A DNA stretch of 64,000 nucleotides from Bacteroidales bacterium (GCA_029210565.1 JARGFQ010000002.1:283936-347935), one strand, 5' to 3'; positions 18,241-27,694 are shown, numbered from the stretch's first letter. Numbers and translations: made by a program. The notes: generated from the letters alone by a model not told the origin.

Positions 18241-19695
18241 ATGCTGATCACTGTATTTGCCGGATACCTCGTTTTACTAATAGCTATTGTTGTTTATGCC
18301 TCACGCCGGTCGAAGACCAACGCCGACTTTGTCCTCGGGGGCAGAAAGATTCCCGGATTGTTCCTTGCTCTCTCGGAGAGAGCCACGGGAGAATCGGCGT
18401 GGCTGCTGCTGGGACTGACAGGCTTTGCTTATACCGAAGGATGGAGCGCCATCTGGGTGGCCATAGGGTGCGTGTCGGGGATACTCTTTCTCTGGATCTT
18501 CATGGCTGAGCCCCTGAGAAGAGTAACCGAAAAGACAGGAGCCCTGACCGTGTCAGGACTATTCTTCCGGTCGTTCCCCGGCTCTGAAAAGAAAATCGGA
18601 TTGCTGTCGTCAGTGATCATAATCATCTTCTTCGTCCTCTACCTCTCGGCACAGTTCAGCGGCGCCGGAAAGATCTTCAACGACACCTTTCAGATCGAAC
18701 CCTTCTGGGGTATGGTGATAGGCGCAGGTATCGTAACTCTTTATTCCATGCTCGGGGGCTTCATCACCGTGGTGGCTGTCGACGCTTTTCAGGCTATCCT
18801 GATGATAATAACGTGCGTGGTACTGCCGATAGTTGCACTGTTCATTGCTGCAGCTAACGGTATTGGATTCGCCGAGGCCCTTATGCATTCAGATATGGCA
18901 CTGAATGAAGCCACTGTGACACTGACCGCCGGGGCGGGCTTCCTGCTGGTGGTTAACGGCCTGAGCTGGGCCTTTGGATATACCGGGCAGCCACAGCTGC
19001 TCAACAGGATGATGGCCATGCGCACTCCTGCCGAGACAAAGCGTGCAAGGGTGGTAGCAATAGGATGGACTCTCCTGGCTTATACCGGTGCCTTTCTCAT
19101 TGGTATCATAGGCTTCAGGATGGTACAGGCAGGACTGATGGGTGAAGGTGCTGCTGCCATAGCTGCCGATTCGGAGAAGGTAATGCCAATTATGGTTATG
19201 ACCCTGCTCAACCCGCTGCTGGCGGGTATCCTGCTCTCAGGAGCCGTGTCGGCCATGATGTCGACAGCATCCTCACAGCTGATAGTGGTCTCGTCATCAA
19301 TTACCGAGGATATCTGGTCCAACCTGCAGCGGAAACCGATGTCTGAAAAGAGACTTCTCTTCCTTAATAAGTTCCTTACGTTGATGGTGGGTGTGGTTGC
19401 ATTCCTGCTGGTTCTGACGATGGAAGATACGGTATACGGCCTGGTATCATATGCCTGGAGCGGCATCGGGGCTTCCTTCGGCCCAGCAATAGTGCTTTTA
19501 CTTTTCTGGAAGAAGTTCTCCAGGGCAGGAGTATATGCTTCCCTGATAACCGGCACACTGTCAGCCATCATCTGGAAGACATGGCTGGCTGACCCGACGG
19601 GTGTGTCGGAGCGCCTCGCAAGCTACCTCCTGGCCTTCACGGCAGCCGTGCTTTTCAGCCTGCTCTTACCTGAAAGAAACCACAAGGTCTACTAA
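18241..19695 (+). CDS. putP: sodium:solute symporter, proline-permease-like
   Basis: The 484-residue inner-membrane protein has 12-13 hydrophobic helices. Family marks of the SSS (SLC5) transporters are the early FVLGGRKIPGLFLALSERATGESAWLLLGLTG, which contains the sodium-site region, then MLGGFITVVAVDAFQ in the middle and AVSAMMSTASSQLIVVSS at about residues 335-355. It is closest by eye to PutP-type sodium/proline symporters, but the substrate is not proven by the sequence. It is probably a single gene, with a DUF4143 ATPase 162 bp downstream. Confidence 0.85.
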   Translation: MLITVFAGYLVLLIAIVVYASRRSKTNADFVLGGRKIPGLFLALSERATGESAWLLLGLTGFAYTEGWSAIWVAIGCVSGILFLWIFMAEPLRRVTEKTGALTVSGLFFRSFPGSEKKIGLLSSVIIIIFFVLYLSAQFSGAGKIFNDTFQIEPFWGMVIGAGIVTLYSMLGGFITVVAVDAFQAILMIITCVVLPIVALFIAAANGIGFAEALMHSDMALNEATVTLTAGAGFLLVVNGLSWAFGYTGQPQLLNRMMAMRTPAETKRARVVAIGWTLLAYTGAFLIGIIGFRMVQAGLMGEGAAAIAADSEKVMPIMVMTLLNPLLAGILLSGAVSAMMSTASSQLIVVSSSITEDIWSNLQRKPMSEKRLLFLNKFLTLMVGVVAFLLVLTMEDTVYGLVSYAWSGIGASFGPAIVLLLFWKKFSRAGVYASLITGTLSAIIWKTWLADPTGVSERLASYLLAFTAAVLFSLLLPERNHKVY

Positions 19696-19812
19696 AACAT
19701 CATACCCTAGCCCTGATCCTCCGCTATGGAGGTATAGTATTTTATTCCAACCGTGGGCAAGCTGGGCTGGTTTGAAAAATTGCGGACAGAATTTGAAAAA
19801 TATTTGTAGATC

Positions 19813-19837
19813 GACCGAAAATATATTATATTCGGTC
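19813..19837. promoter_or_regulatory. palindrome ahead of the second DUF4143 ATPase gene
   Basis: GACCGAA and TTCGGTC form a perfect 7-bp inverted repeat separated by 11 A/T-only bases. The motif GGTCAATAAACTGACC overlaps its right arm at 19834-19849. The palindrome ends 20 bp before the ATG at 19858 and fits an operator or a leader hairpin. The cognate regulator is unknown. Confidence 0.5.
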
Positions 19838-19857
19838 AATAAACTGACCGTAATATT

Positions 19858-21048
19858 ATGAGAACAATCTATGAAATATCGGCGAGATCTGTTGAACTTG
19901 TCTCCACCATCCGGATCAGAAGCCAGATAAGATGGCTTGAAGAGCCTGAGCGGCTTATCTGTATAAAAGGCAGCAGGGGAGTCGGAAAGACCACACTTTT
20001 GCTTCAGTATGCAAAGACAAGGCTGCAGGACAGGGATTTACTTTATGTGAGTCTTGACAACCTCTGGTTCACTGAAAACAGGCTGGTGGACCTTGCTGAC
20101 GACTTCTCAAAGAACGGAGGAAAATATCTTCTGATTGATGAAATACATCATTATCCAGGCTGGTCGGTGGAATTGAAAAATATATATGACAGCCTGCCCG
20201 ATCTGAAGGTAATCTATACCGGCTCATCATTGTTGCATCTTACCGGCGGCAGGGCCGACCTTTCAAGACGGTCAGTAGTGCATACCCTTCCAGGGCTCTC
20301 ATTAAGAGAATATATTATGTTCTCCGATAATATTGAATTTCCGGCATACACTCTGGATGAAATAGTCAGGAATCATATTGAAATCTCAAAAACAATCTGG
20401 AGCCGTATCAAGCCAATAAAAAAGTATAATGAATATCTCGAGTTTGGTTACTTTCCTTTCTTTCTTGAAGGCAGAGAGTACTACAAAAACAAAGTGCTTG
20501 AGGTCGTTAACCTGGTATTGGAATCAGACCTGCCCTATGCTGCAAGAATAAGTTACAGCAATATCAATAAGCTGAAACAGTTGCTTTATATCATTTCGGA
20601 AAGTGCACCGTTCAAACCTAATATTGATAAATTAAGTGAAAGAACAGGTATGTCCAAGAATACTCTCAAGGATTACCTGCATTACATGAGCGATGCTCTG
20701 CTGCTTAATCTCCTGCACAAAGAGGGTAAAGGCATCAGCAGACTGACCAAGCCGGAAAAGATATACCTGCATCATCCCAACTTGATGAATGCTATACCCG
20801 GGGGATCAATTGATACAGGAAATCTCAGGGAGACTTTTTTCCTGAATCAGGTATCCTTTAATTATTCTGCCAGGTACACTGACAGAGGTGATTTTTTGGT
20901 TGACAACCGATATATCTTTGAAATAGGCGGAAAAAATAAAAAATCCGTCCAGATTTCAGGGCTTGACAACTCATATCTGGTTCTTGACAATATTGAGACC
21001 GGTTCAGGAAGAGAGATCCCGCTGTGGCTTTTTGGGTTTTTGTATTAA
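19858..21048 (+). CDS. AAA-family ATPase (AAA_14) with DUF4143 domain
   Basis: The protein has 396 residues. Walker A is KGSRGVGKTTLLL at about residue 38-50, and Walker B is YLLIDEIHHYPGW at about 90-102, followed by the IYTGSSLL sensor. A winged-helix-like middle (LSERTGMSKNTLKDYLHYM) precedes the DUF4143 end. That end is reduced and lacks a clear second nuclease-like motif, with IFEIGGKNKKS near the C-terminus. It is a different subgroup from the ATPase at 3559-4830. It is likely autonomous and possibly strain-variable. A palindrome lies directly upstream. The role is unknown. It converges on recA with a 4-bp gap. Confidence 0.8.
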   Translation: MRTIYEISARSVELVSTIRIRSQIRWLEEPERLICIKGSRGVGKTTLLLQYAKTRLQDRDLLYVSLDNLWFTENRLVDLADDFSKNGGKYLLIDEIHHYPGWSVELKNIYDSLPDLKVIYTGSSLLHLTGGRADLSRRSVVHTLPGLSLREYIMFSDNIEFPAYTLDEIVRNHIEISKTIWSRIKPIKKYNEYLEFGYFPFFLEGREYYKNKVLEVVNLVLESDLPYAARISYSNINKLKQLLYIISESAPFKPNIDKLSERTGMSKNTLKDYLHYMSDALLLNLLHKEGKGISRLTKPEKIYLHHPNLMNAIPGGSIDTGNLRETFFLNQVSFNYSARYTDRGDFLVDNRYIFEIGGKNKKSVQISGLDNSYLVLDNIETGSGREIPLWLFGFLY

Positions 21049-21052
21049 TATG

Positions 21053-22063
21053 CTATTTGCCCTTTTCCTTAAGCTGCTCTGTGATCTTTGCCTTGATCTC
21101 GTCTGCCAGCTCCGGATTGTCTTCCATGATCTTCTTGACGGCATCGCGGCCCTGCCCCAGCTTGGTGTCACCGTATGAGAACCATGAGCCGCTCTTCTTG
21201 ATGATGTTGAAGTCGGTACTCAGGTCGACCAGCTCACCTGTACGGGATATTCCCCCTCCAAACAGTATGTCAAAGTCAGCCTTCCTGAAGGGCGGAGCCA
21301 GCTTGTTCTTCACCACCTTGACCCTGACACGGTTGCCGACTGCATCCTCGCCATCCTTTATCTGGCTGGAACGTCTGATGTCAAGTCTGACAGAGGCATA
21401 GAACTTCAGGGCATTGCCGCCCGTAGTGGTCTCGGGATTGCCGAACATTACCCCAATCTTTTCCCTGAGCTGGTTGATGAAGATGCAGGTGGTATTGGTT
21501 TTGTTGATATTGGCCGTCAGCTTGCGCAGAGCCTGTGACATCAGCCTGGCCTGCAGTCCCATCTTCGAGTCGCCCATCTCGCCCTCTATCTCAGCCTTGG
21601 GGGTGAGCGCCGCCACCGAGTCAATCACGATGATGTCAATGGCCCCGGAACGGATCAGGTGATCGGCTATCTCCAGCGCCTGCTCACCGTTGTCAGGTTG
21701 TGATATAAGCAGGTTCTCCACGTCTACACCAAGTTTTGAGGCGTAGAACCTGTCAAAGGCATGCTCGGCATCGATCATGGCTGCAATACCGCCTGCCTTC
21801 TGAGCTTCGGCTATGGCATGAATGGCCAGTGTGGTCTTGCCAGACGACTCCGGACCGTAAATCTCAACCACCCTTCCGCGCGGTAGCCCACCAATTCCTA
21901 GTGCGGCATCGAGCCCGATCGATCCGGTTGAGATAACCTGTACATTCTCAATGGCATGATCACCCAGCTTCATGATGGTGCCCCGTCCAAAATCCTTCTC
22001 GATCTTGCCGAGCGTTACCTCAAGTGCTTTGAGCTTCTCCTTGTTTACTTCTTTTCTTTCCAT
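21053..22063 (-). CDS. recA: recombinase RecA
   Basis: The 336-residue protein forms filaments on single-stranded DNA, pairs homologous strands and triggers self-cleavage of LexA-type repressors. Walker [10 protein letters not shown] lies at about residues 69-77, and the L1/L2 and core motifs include [30 protein letters not shown] and [28 protein letters not shown]. Length and order match bacterial RecA (E. coli 353), with the usual short variable C-terminus. It lies 19 bp downstream of bcp on the same strand, so it is probably cotranscribed. No SOS box was identified. Confidence 0.98.
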   Translation of the reverse strand: MERKEVNKEKLKALEVTLGKIEKDFGRGTIMKLGDHAIENVQVISTGSIGLDAALGIGGLPRGRVVEIYGPESSGKTTLAIHAIAEAQKAGGIAAMIDAEHAFDRFYASKLGVDVENLLISQPDNGEQALEIADHLIRSGAIDIIVIDSVAALTPKAEIEGEMGDSKMGLQARLMSQALRKLTANINKTNTTCIFINQLREKIGVMFGNPETTTGGNALKFYASVRLDIRRSSQIKDGEDAVGNRVRVKVVKNKLAPPFRKADFDILFGGGISRTGELVDLSTDFNIIKKSGSWFSYGDTKLGQGRDAVKKIMEDNPELADEIKAKITEQLKEKGK

Positions 22064-22082
22064 TTACTTATTCTTATTGCAG

Positions 22083-22550
22083 TTAGACATTCCCGTATAG
22101 CTTGAAGATCTGCGGCGCATGAGCCTTGGTGTCGACCTTTTTGATCACCTTCTCAATGATGCCCTTCTCGTCGATGATGAAGGTGGTGCGGATGACTCCT
22201 GTCACCTTCTTGCCGTACATCGATTTCTCACCGTAGGCCCCGTATGCAGTCAGTATCTTCTTCTCAGGGTCGGCGATGAGCGGGAAGGGAAGCTCATACT
22301 TTGCGGCAAATTTTCCGTGTGACGCCACGCTGTCAGGACTGATACCCAAAACCGCAAATCCCTGATTCAGCAGCTCTTCATAGTTGTCCCTGAGACTGCA
22401 TGCTTCGGCAGTGCAGCCGGGGGTGTTATCCTTGGGGTAAAAATAAAGCACAACTTTCTTTCCGAGGTAACTGCTTAGCTTTACGATGTTACCGTTCTGG
22501 TCGGTACCCTCGAACTGCGGTGCGGGGGTGCCAGGTGTGGGCTGGGTCAT
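22083..22550 (-). CDS. bcp: thioredoxin-dependent peroxiredoxin (BCP/PrxQ)
   Basis: The 155-residue cytoplasmic peroxidase has its peroxidatic Cys at 46 in NTPGCTAEAC and a second Cys at 51, giving the CxxxxC arrangement of atypical PrxQ enzymes. LYFYPKDNTPGC is the family signature. The enzyme reduces hydrogen peroxide and organic peroxides using thioredoxin. I took the ATG at 22550; a GTG one codon upstream is also possible. It is the first gene of a bcp-recA pair, divergent from the SPOR/TPR gene with only 35 bp between starts. Confidence 0.95.
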   Translation of the reverse strand: MTQPTPGTPAPQFEGTDQNGNIVKLSSYLGKKVVLYFYPKDNTPGCTAEACSLRDNYEELLNQGFAVLGISPDSVASHGKFAAKYELPFPLIADPEKKILTAYGAYGEKSMYGKKVTGVIRTTFIIDEKGIIEKVIKKVDTKAHAPQIFKLYGNV

Positions 22551-22560
22551 CACTTTTTTG

Positions 22561-22568
22561 TATTTTTG
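22561..22568 (+). promoter_or_regulatory. putative -7 box for the SPOR/TPR-clpS-nfeD-floA operon (TATTTTTG)
   Basis: TATTTTTG matches TAnnTTTG in the 35-bp divergent gap with bcp. The ATG at 22586 is only 17 bp downstream, which would give a very short leader. Confidence 0.35.
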
Positions 22569-22585
22569 TTAAGACTGGTAAATGT

Positions 22586-24490
22586 ATGAAGATATCGTCT
22601 ATCGTAAAAAATTTCTCTCTCTTAGTTATTAACAGAGAGGCCTCCGGATGGTTCGTGGTCATGATACTATTGCTGCTCCTGCCATCGGGGCTATTGCTGG
22701 GTCAGGAGGGTTCGCTGAAGCCTTCGAAGGTCGCCGCACAGGCTGCATGGGACAGGAGTGACTACGAGGTTGCGTATACCCATTTCAACGGGCTGCTGCT
22801 GCTCTATTCGCGTGACCCGGTATACAAATATTACACCGGTGCCTCCCTGACGGAGTTACAGCGCGATATACCCCGTGCGGTGGAGTTGCTGGGCTCTGCC
22901 ATCAACAGTTCTGTCAACATTAAGAGTGTTCCCGACGAGGTCTGGTTCTACTACGGCCGGGCGTTGCAGATGAGCGGTAATTTTTATGACGCTTCGGATG
23001 CATACGACAGGTTTGCAAGGGCGGCAGGCAGGAGGCTGGCACAGGAGTATGATGTGCAGGGCTATATTGAACAGTGTTCGCGGGGTGAGGGAGCCCTCGA
23101 CGTTGTTCAGGTAGCAGCCGTTGCAGCGCGTAAAGAAGACAGCGGGGAGCCCACAGGGAGCAGAGCGACTCGGTCCCCCGAAAGCGGGAGGACGAAGAAC
23201 ACAAGAGACATGGCACATGGCACAGAGTCATCCTCCGTAAAGGCTACGGGGGGCGGGGCCCTCCTCCGCCAGGTATCCGGAGGGCGGAGCACGGAGTCAT
23301 CCTCCATAAAGGCTACGGAGGGCGGGGTGCAAGTGTCGTCGCACGGTGCACCGGAAGAGTATGACAGGGTGTTTGCCGCTGCGGTTAAACTGCAGCATGA
23401 AGCTGACTCACTGGCGGCCATTGCTGACGCTGAGGCAAGTGAGCTGGATATGATGGCTCCCGAGGCAGATGAGGCAATGCGAAGGAGAGCAGCTGAAAGC
23501 CGGGAGATGGCTGACACAAAGCAGGCGGAGGCCGACGCGCTGTTTCTTCAGCTTGAGGATGACACAGCCGGCAGGCCAAAACAGGCAGCAGAAGCTGTAC
23601 CCACATCTCAGCAGCAGCCCCCCAGACAGGGAGCAGCATCATCAGCCGCCACAACCACAACATTAGGCCTGCCTCCCTCACCCGTTCCCGGTCCGGCACA
23701 GTCGCGGACACCGGCCACCACTGCGGGTGCGGCACAGTCGCGGACACCATTACATAATCCCGATCCGCAGCCGCAGCTATTATCCCTCTTTGAAGTCCGG
23801 CCAGCGCCGGCATACAGCGCTGCCAACCCTGTACCAATAGATATAACTCTTCCCGACGGACTGGTTTATACCATTCAGATAGCTGCGTTCAAGAATGCCC
23901 TGGATCCGTCACTCTTCAAAGGATTATACCCTGTCTACGGCAAACTGAAGAAGGAGACCGGCATTACCTTTTACTATACCGGCTTCTTCCGCCGACTTGA
24001 GGATGCCAGGCAGGCACTGCCGAAAGCCCGTGAGGCCGGCTTTCCCGATGCCTTTGTCATAGCTCTGATGAATGATCAACGGGTGTCCATGGAGAGAGCT
24101 GCACAGCTCGGGAAGGAGTGGGGAGTCAAGCCCCTGCCTTTCGAAGGAGAGACCTCCAGCGCAGAAGAGAAGAGCGGTCCGGAAGATGCCCGTATGGTCG
24201 GAACTCTCTCATTCAGAGCCGAGGTGATGCGTACTGACAGCCCCATACCGGAAATGATTGAGAAAATTGAAATGCTGGCCGGACAGAGAGGTCTTGATAT
24301 AATTGAAAACAACGAGGGGGAATCGGTGTTTCTGATTGGTAATTTTATTACTTTTGAAAGTGCCGAAGACTACGTCTCGCTACTGATACGAAACGGCTAC
24401 AACACTGCCAGGGTTGCAGCATGGGTAGGCAGGTATGAGATACCGGTTGAGGCTGCCAGGGAACTTCTTAAAAGACTGCCTGATGACTAA
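22586..24490 (+). CDS. membrane-anchored TPR/SPOR-domain envelope protein
   Basis: The protein has 634 residues from the ATG at 22586. The frame is open further upstream, but only antisense to bcp. The N-terminus has a signal or anchor helix (WFVVMILLLLLPSGLLLGQ, about residues 23-41). Residues about 50-165 are TPR-like (DRSDYEVAYTHFNGLLLL, EVWFYYGRALQMSGNFYDA). Residues about 210-420 are low-complexity and coiled, including two in-frame copies of a 36-bp intergenic-type repeat. Two SPOR-like modules follow (VYTIQIAAFKNALDPSLFKG and the C-terminal LIGNFITFESAEDYVSLL). SPOR domains bind glycan strands stripped of peptides, so a periplasmic cell-wall role is likely. It overlaps clpS by 8 bp, as the first gene of a four-gene operon. 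Confidence 0.7.
   Translation: MKISSIVKNFSLLVINREASGWFVVMILLLLLPSGLLLGQEGSLKPSKVAAQAAWDRSDYEVAYTHFNGLLLLYSRDPVYKYYTGASLTELQRDIPRAVELLGSAINSSVNIKSVPDEVWFYYGRALQMSGNFYDASDAYDRFARAAGRRLAQEYDVQGYIEQCSRGEGALDVVQVAAVAARKEDSGEPTGSRATRSPESGRTKNTRDMAHGTESSSVKATGGGALLRQVSGGRSTESSSIKATEGGVQVSSHGAPEEYDRVFAAAVKLQHEADSLAAIADAEASELDMMAPEADEAMRRRAAESREMADTKQAEADALFLQLEDDTAGRPKQAAEAVPTSQQQPPRQGAASSAATTTTLGLPPSPVPGPAQSRTPATTAGAAQSRTPLHNPDPQPQLLSLFEVRPAPAYSAANPVPIDITLPDGLVYTIQIAAFKNALDPSLFKGLYPVYGKLKKETGITFYYTGFFRRLEDARQALPKAREAGFPDAFVIALMNDQRVSMERAAQLGKEWGVKPLPFEGETSSAEEKSGPEDARMVGTLSFRAEVMRTDSPIPEMIEKIEMLAGQRGLDIIENNEGESVFLIGNFITFESAEDYVSLLIRNGYNTARVAAWVGRYEIPVEAARELLKRLPDD
23223..23327. repeat. in-frame pair of 36-bp repeats inside the SPOR/TPR gene
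   Basis: Two copies (23223-23258 and 23292-23327) match at 33 of 36 positions and contain the words TCATCCTCC and TAAAGGCTACGG. The period is 69 bp, a multiple of three, so the frame is kept and the peptide ESSS(V/I)KAT is made twice. The wording, rich in CCTCC, GGAGG and CTACGG, resembles the dispersed intergenic repeats of this genome and not normal coding sequence. Confidence 0.7.
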
Positions 24491-24752
24491 AAGAGCACCA
24501 CGGCCGGAGAGCAACAGAAGAGGAGAGGAGAATGAAAGGACTCTTCTTCTTGTCAATGATGACGTCAACAGCTTTGAACATGTCATCTCATCGCTGGTGG
24601 ATGTTTGCGGTCATGATGAGATACAGGCAGAGCAGTGCGCTGTACTTACCCACATCAAGGGAGGCTGTGTGGTTAAAGTAGGAGATGCCGCCTCACTTGG
24701 AAGAATGAGCATGAGACTTAAGGAGTTGAGCCTTGAAACAGTAGTAATCTAA
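24483..24752 (+). CDS. clpS: ATP-dependent Clp protease adaptor ClpS
   Basis: The 89-residue cytoplasmic protein contains RTLLLVNDDVNSFEHVISSLVDVCGHDEIQAEQCAVLTH. This is the ClpS core: the N-D-D and the hydrophobic helix shape the pocket that holds N-degron residues. ClpS hands such substrates to ClpA-type unfoldases. The N-terminal tail is short and basic. The start ATG at 24483 lies inside the last codons of the preceding gene (8-bp overlap), pointing to translational coupling. nfeD follows 13 bp later. Confidence 0.88.
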   Translation: MTKRAPRPESNRRGEENERTLLLVNDDVNSFEHVISSLVDVCGHDEIQAEQCAVLTHIKGGCVVKVGDAASLGRMSMRLKELSLETVVI

Positions 24753-24765
24753 AGGGAAGAAAGAG

Positions 24766-25242
24766 ATGTCACTGGGACTTATAATTTTTTTGATCTTACT
24801 GGGGTTGCTGCTCTTTGTTATAGAATTCGTGCTTATTCCCGGTGTCACAATAGCAGGAATAGGAGGTGCTTTATGCCTGGTAACGGCAATCGTTTTCTCA
24901 TTCACCACCTTTGGCACACAGGAAGGTCTTATCGTACTCGGATCCACCCTTTTTCTGATGATAGTCATGACCGTACTCATGCTTAAGGCAGGGACGTGGA
25001 ATAAGATGATGCTGAAGACTACCATCGACGGTAAGGTAGACAACGTGGGCGTTCAGGAGGGAAAGGTGAAGCCCGGAGATAAGGGAGTGACGGTAACCCG
25101 TCTCGCTCCTGGAGGCAAGGTGCTGGTCAACGGTGAGTATTTTGAAGCCAAGTCAATAGACATACTTGTCGATCCAGGACAGGGGATTGAGGTTATGAGG
25201 ATCGACGACAACAAACTGATTGTAAAACCAATAAATAAATAA
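24766..25242 (+). CDS. NfeD-like membrane protein
   Basis: The 158-residue protein has three hydrophobic helices in the first 80 residues ([57 protein letters not shown]). A soluble OB-fold-like tail of about 70 residues follows ([37 protein letters not shown]). This is the short form of NfeD, without the serine-protease part. NfeD proteins are typically encoded next to flotillins, as here: FloA starts 2 bp after the stop. They probably work together in membrane microdomain organisation. Confidence 0.85.
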   Translation: MSLGLIIFLILLGLLLFVIEFVLIPGVTIAGIGGALCLVTAIVFSFTTFGTQEGLIVLGSTLFLMIVMTVLMLKAGTWNKMMLKTTIDGKVDNVGVQEGKVKPGDKGVTVTRLAPGGKVLVNGEYFEAKSIDILVDPGQGIEVMRIDDNKLIVKPINK

Positions 25243-25244
25243 TT

Positions 25245-26231
25245 ATGAGCGGAATAGGCATTTATGTGATCATCATCGTCGGAGCAGTGATTCTGCTCTG
25301 GATACTCCTTTACTTCATCCCTATCGGTCTCTGGTTCCAGGCACTGGTATCGGGTGTCAGAATCAGCCTCCTGCAGCTTATCTTCATGCGGTGGAGGAAG
25401 GTGCCGCCTTCAGTGGTGGTGGGTGCCATGATCGAGGCTGACAAGGCAGGAATCAAACTGAACCGGGATGAGCTTGAGGCGCATTATCTCGCCGGGGGGC
25501 ATGTCCCGCAGGTTGTTCATGCGCTGGTCTCCGCCAACAAGGCAAACATCGACCTCTCCTTCAAGATGGCCACTGCTATCGACCTCGCAGGGCGCGAAGT
25601 CTTCCAGGCAGTGCAGATGTCCGTTAACCCGAAGGTGATAGACACCCCTCCGGTGACAGCCGTTGCCCGCGACGGCATACAGCTGATTGCCAAGGCCAGG
25701 GTGACTGTCAGGGCAAACATCAAGCAGCTGGTCGGCGGTGCCGGTGAAGAGACTGTCCTGGCACGCGTGGGAGAAGGGATAGTATCATCAATAGGCTCGG
25801 CACACAGTCATAAGGAGGTGCTGGAGAATCCAGACCGCATAAGTAAGACAGTGCTTGAAAAAGGACTGGATGCAGGTACCGCCTTCGAGATCCTCTCCAT
25901 TGATATTGCAGATATCGATATAGGCAAGAACATCGGTGCCGTACTGCAGATGGATCAGGCCAACGCCGACAAGAACATCGCCCAGGCCAAGGCAGAGGAA
26001 CGCCGCGCCATGGCTGTCGCCTACGAGCAGGAGATGAAGGCCAAGGCACAGGAGGCACGCGCCAAGGTCATAGAGGCAGAGGTGGAGATACCACTGGCTA
26101 TGGCTCACGCCTTCAAAATTGGCAACCTCGGCATAATGGATTATTACAGGATGAAGAATATCGAGGCCGACACGGGTATGCGTGATTCAATAGCCAAACC
26201 TCCGACCTCGAGCGGGGAGAAGAAAAAATAG
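25245..26231 (+). CDS. floA: flotillin-like protein FloA
   Basis: The 328-residue protein has one N-terminal membrane helix (about residues 4-24) followed by [31 protein letters not shown], the start signature of FloA (UPF0365). The SPFH-like core contains [35 protein letters not shown] and [33 protein letters not shown], the last part being the Ala/Glu-rich coiled coil used for assembly. FloA proteins form detergent-resistant membrane foci. It is the last gene of the SPOR/TPR-clpS-nfeD-floA operon. Confidence 0.95.
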   Translation: MSGIGIYVIIIVGAVILLWILLYFIPIGLWFQALVSGVRISLLQLIFMRWRKVPPSVVVGAMIEADKAGIKLNRDELEAHYLAGGHVPQVVHALVSANKANIDLSFKMATAIDLAGREVFQAVQMSVNPKVIDTPPVTAVARDGIQLIAKARVTVRANIKQLVGGAGEETVLARVGEGIVSSIGSAHSHKEVLENPDRISKTVLEKGLDAGTAFEILSIDIADIDIGKNIGAVLQMDQANADKNIAQAKAEERRAMAVAYEQEMKAKAQEARAKVIEAEVEIPLAMAHAFKIGNLGIMDYYRMKNIEADTGMRDSIAKPPTSSGEKKK

Positions 26232-26244
26232 TCTCCAGTCTTCA

Positions 26245-26320
26245 GTAGGCAGTTAGCAGTCAATTAGTCAGATAGTTACTGCCGACTGCCGACTGCCGAC
26301 TGAGGGCTGCCGACTGGCAA
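26245..26320. repeat. tandem CCGACTG-type short repeats
   Basis: The sequence between floA and the M64 peptidase gene reads TGCCGACTGCCGACTGCCGA, then TGAGGGCTGCCGACTGG. It is preceded by related words (GTCTTCAGTAGGCAGTTAGCAGTCAA). About four near-perfect 7-bp units are present. No hairpin terminator with a T-run was found between these convergent genes. Confidence 0.6.
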
Positions 26321-26327
26321 TCGCCTC

Positions 26328-27602
26328 TTATTCCAAATAGAAGAGGATCATCTGCTCGATAGCCCGCTGGCATACCTCGCAGAATGTCTCTGCCTGGTTG
26401 CTCTTCATACGGCAGTCGAATGAGGAACGGTATATGCTCTTTGCCGAATAACCCCCGCCTTCGAAGAGTCCGGTGACACCCGTATATTTCTTGCTGTTGG
26501 GTGTGGGAATAGGTACCGACTTGGCTATCCGGTCCTTCCACTTGGCGTCAAAATTTACTCTTGTGGTTATGTTCGGTTCCCAGGGCTCAACATCAAGAGG
26601 GTAAAACTCCTCGTAAGCCACCTCCGATGAGTAATACTCGTCGGCCAATCCTGCAAAACCGTGTCCAAACTCATGGATGAATACCTGCGGAGTGTTCGGA
26701 TGATCAGCGGTCACGGCACTGTAGTAGTTGTAAACTCCACCTCCGCCGTATCTCGGGCTGTTGATGAGCACCACTATCTGGTCGTGGGGAGCGGCAGCAG
26801 CATAATCGTTCACCTCCCGGATGTCCTGTGTTGTCAGGTATCTGTCGATATCAAAGGTATAGTAACTTGAGCTCAGAACGGTATTGACATATATTCCCTC
26901 GCCGGGGACATCGGTGCCCGACTCCTGCGAGGGAGCCTCAATGGCCCATATGTTGATCCTCTCCCTGTATTTGTCGAACGGCAGTTCCGTGAACATGATC
27001 TCAGCCATCCGCTTGACGTCAGATCTGAACTTGTCCATCTCCTCCCTGGTATATCCTTCGGCCACAAACGCAATATCAAGTGATGTATGCGGGTCGCCCG
27101 ATCCGTAAATGCGCGATGCAAGAGCAGCATCGGTTTTTTCCCTGATTATGAAATAGCTTTCCGGATCTATGGTTGTCTCGTAAAGCCTCGTGTATTTTCC
27201 GTCGCGCCCGCGAATGTCGAGCACAAAATTTACCTTGTTCTTCGGGAAGGGGAAGGTAGCCGCTTCGTGGAAGCTTCTCTCCATCTCTTTTGCCTCCGCA
27301 GTCGTTTGCCACTCCTGAAACAGGGTGCAGAAACCGCGGGAATAGATCAGGGTGCCCGTTGAGTCATCATAGACCTCATACCTGAAGTTGCCGTAGCCAA
27401 ACGGATCTGTAAGGTTGGTGAGCGACCCTCCCCAGAAGGGTTCTTCCTTCAGGGAGACCGGATAGACACTGGTTGCGGTGTTGTTTCCCGCCAGCATGAA
27501 ATCAAACCTGAGTGTCCGGTCAGTGAAATAGTCGTCGAAAACCACCTGGGCCTGCATGGATAAGGCCATCAGAGCCATTGCGAAAAAAGAGAAGATTCTC
27601 AT
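26328..27602 (-). CDS. M64-family (IgA-peptidase-like) zinc metallopeptidase
   Basis: The protein has 424 residues. A signal peptide occupies about residues 1-18 (ending SMQAQ). An N-terminal beta domain (about 20-165) precedes the catalytic domain. Its DIAFVAEGYTREEM opening and the zinc site HEFGHGFAGLADEYY (His310, His314, Asp321 as probable ligands, Glu311 catalytic) are the M64 pattern. The C-terminal CxxC-like cysteines (SFDCRM, CEVCQ) probably form disulfides. The family includes an IgA-cleaving enzyme from a gut Clostridium, but most Bacteroidota members have unknown substrates. It is a single gene, divergent from mscS. Confidence 0.92.
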   Translation of the reverse strand: MRIFSFFAMALMALSMQAQVVFDDYFTDRTLRFDFMLAGNNTATSVYPVSLKEEPFWGGSLTNLTDPFGYGNFRYEVYDDSTGTLIYSRGFCTLFQEWQTTAEAKEMERSFHEAATFPFPKNKVNFVLDIRGRDGKYTRLYETTIDPESYFIIREKTDAALASRIYGSGDPHTSLDIAFVAEGYTREEMDKFRSDVKRMAEIMFTELPFDKYRERINIWAIEAPSQESGTDVPGEGIYVNTVLSSSYYTFDIDRYLTTQDIREVNDYAAAAPHDQIVVLINSPRYGGGGVYNYYSAVTADHPNTPQVFIHEFGHGFAGLADEYYSSEVAYEEFYPLDVEPWEPNITTRVNFDAKWKDRIAKSVPIPTPNSKKYTGVTGLFEGGGYSAKSIYRSSFDCRMKSNQAETFCEVCQRAIEQMILFYLE

Positions 27603-27694
27603 AATTTAACAGTTTAATGAAGTAAAGGTACTAAACTGCCGGTCATGGGAAAAGATATTTAGTAATTTCACGGCCGTATCAACAGAGCACGCAC

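Noticed and set aside
22400..22585. Upstream extension of the SPOR/TPR gene to 22400
   Set aside because: The extra 62 codons overlap bcp in antisense. The signal-anchor sequence fits a start at 22586.
23223..23327. Possible CRISPR-like repeats in the SPOR/TPR gene
   Set aside because: There are only two units, in frame within a gene, with no unique spacers or cas genes.
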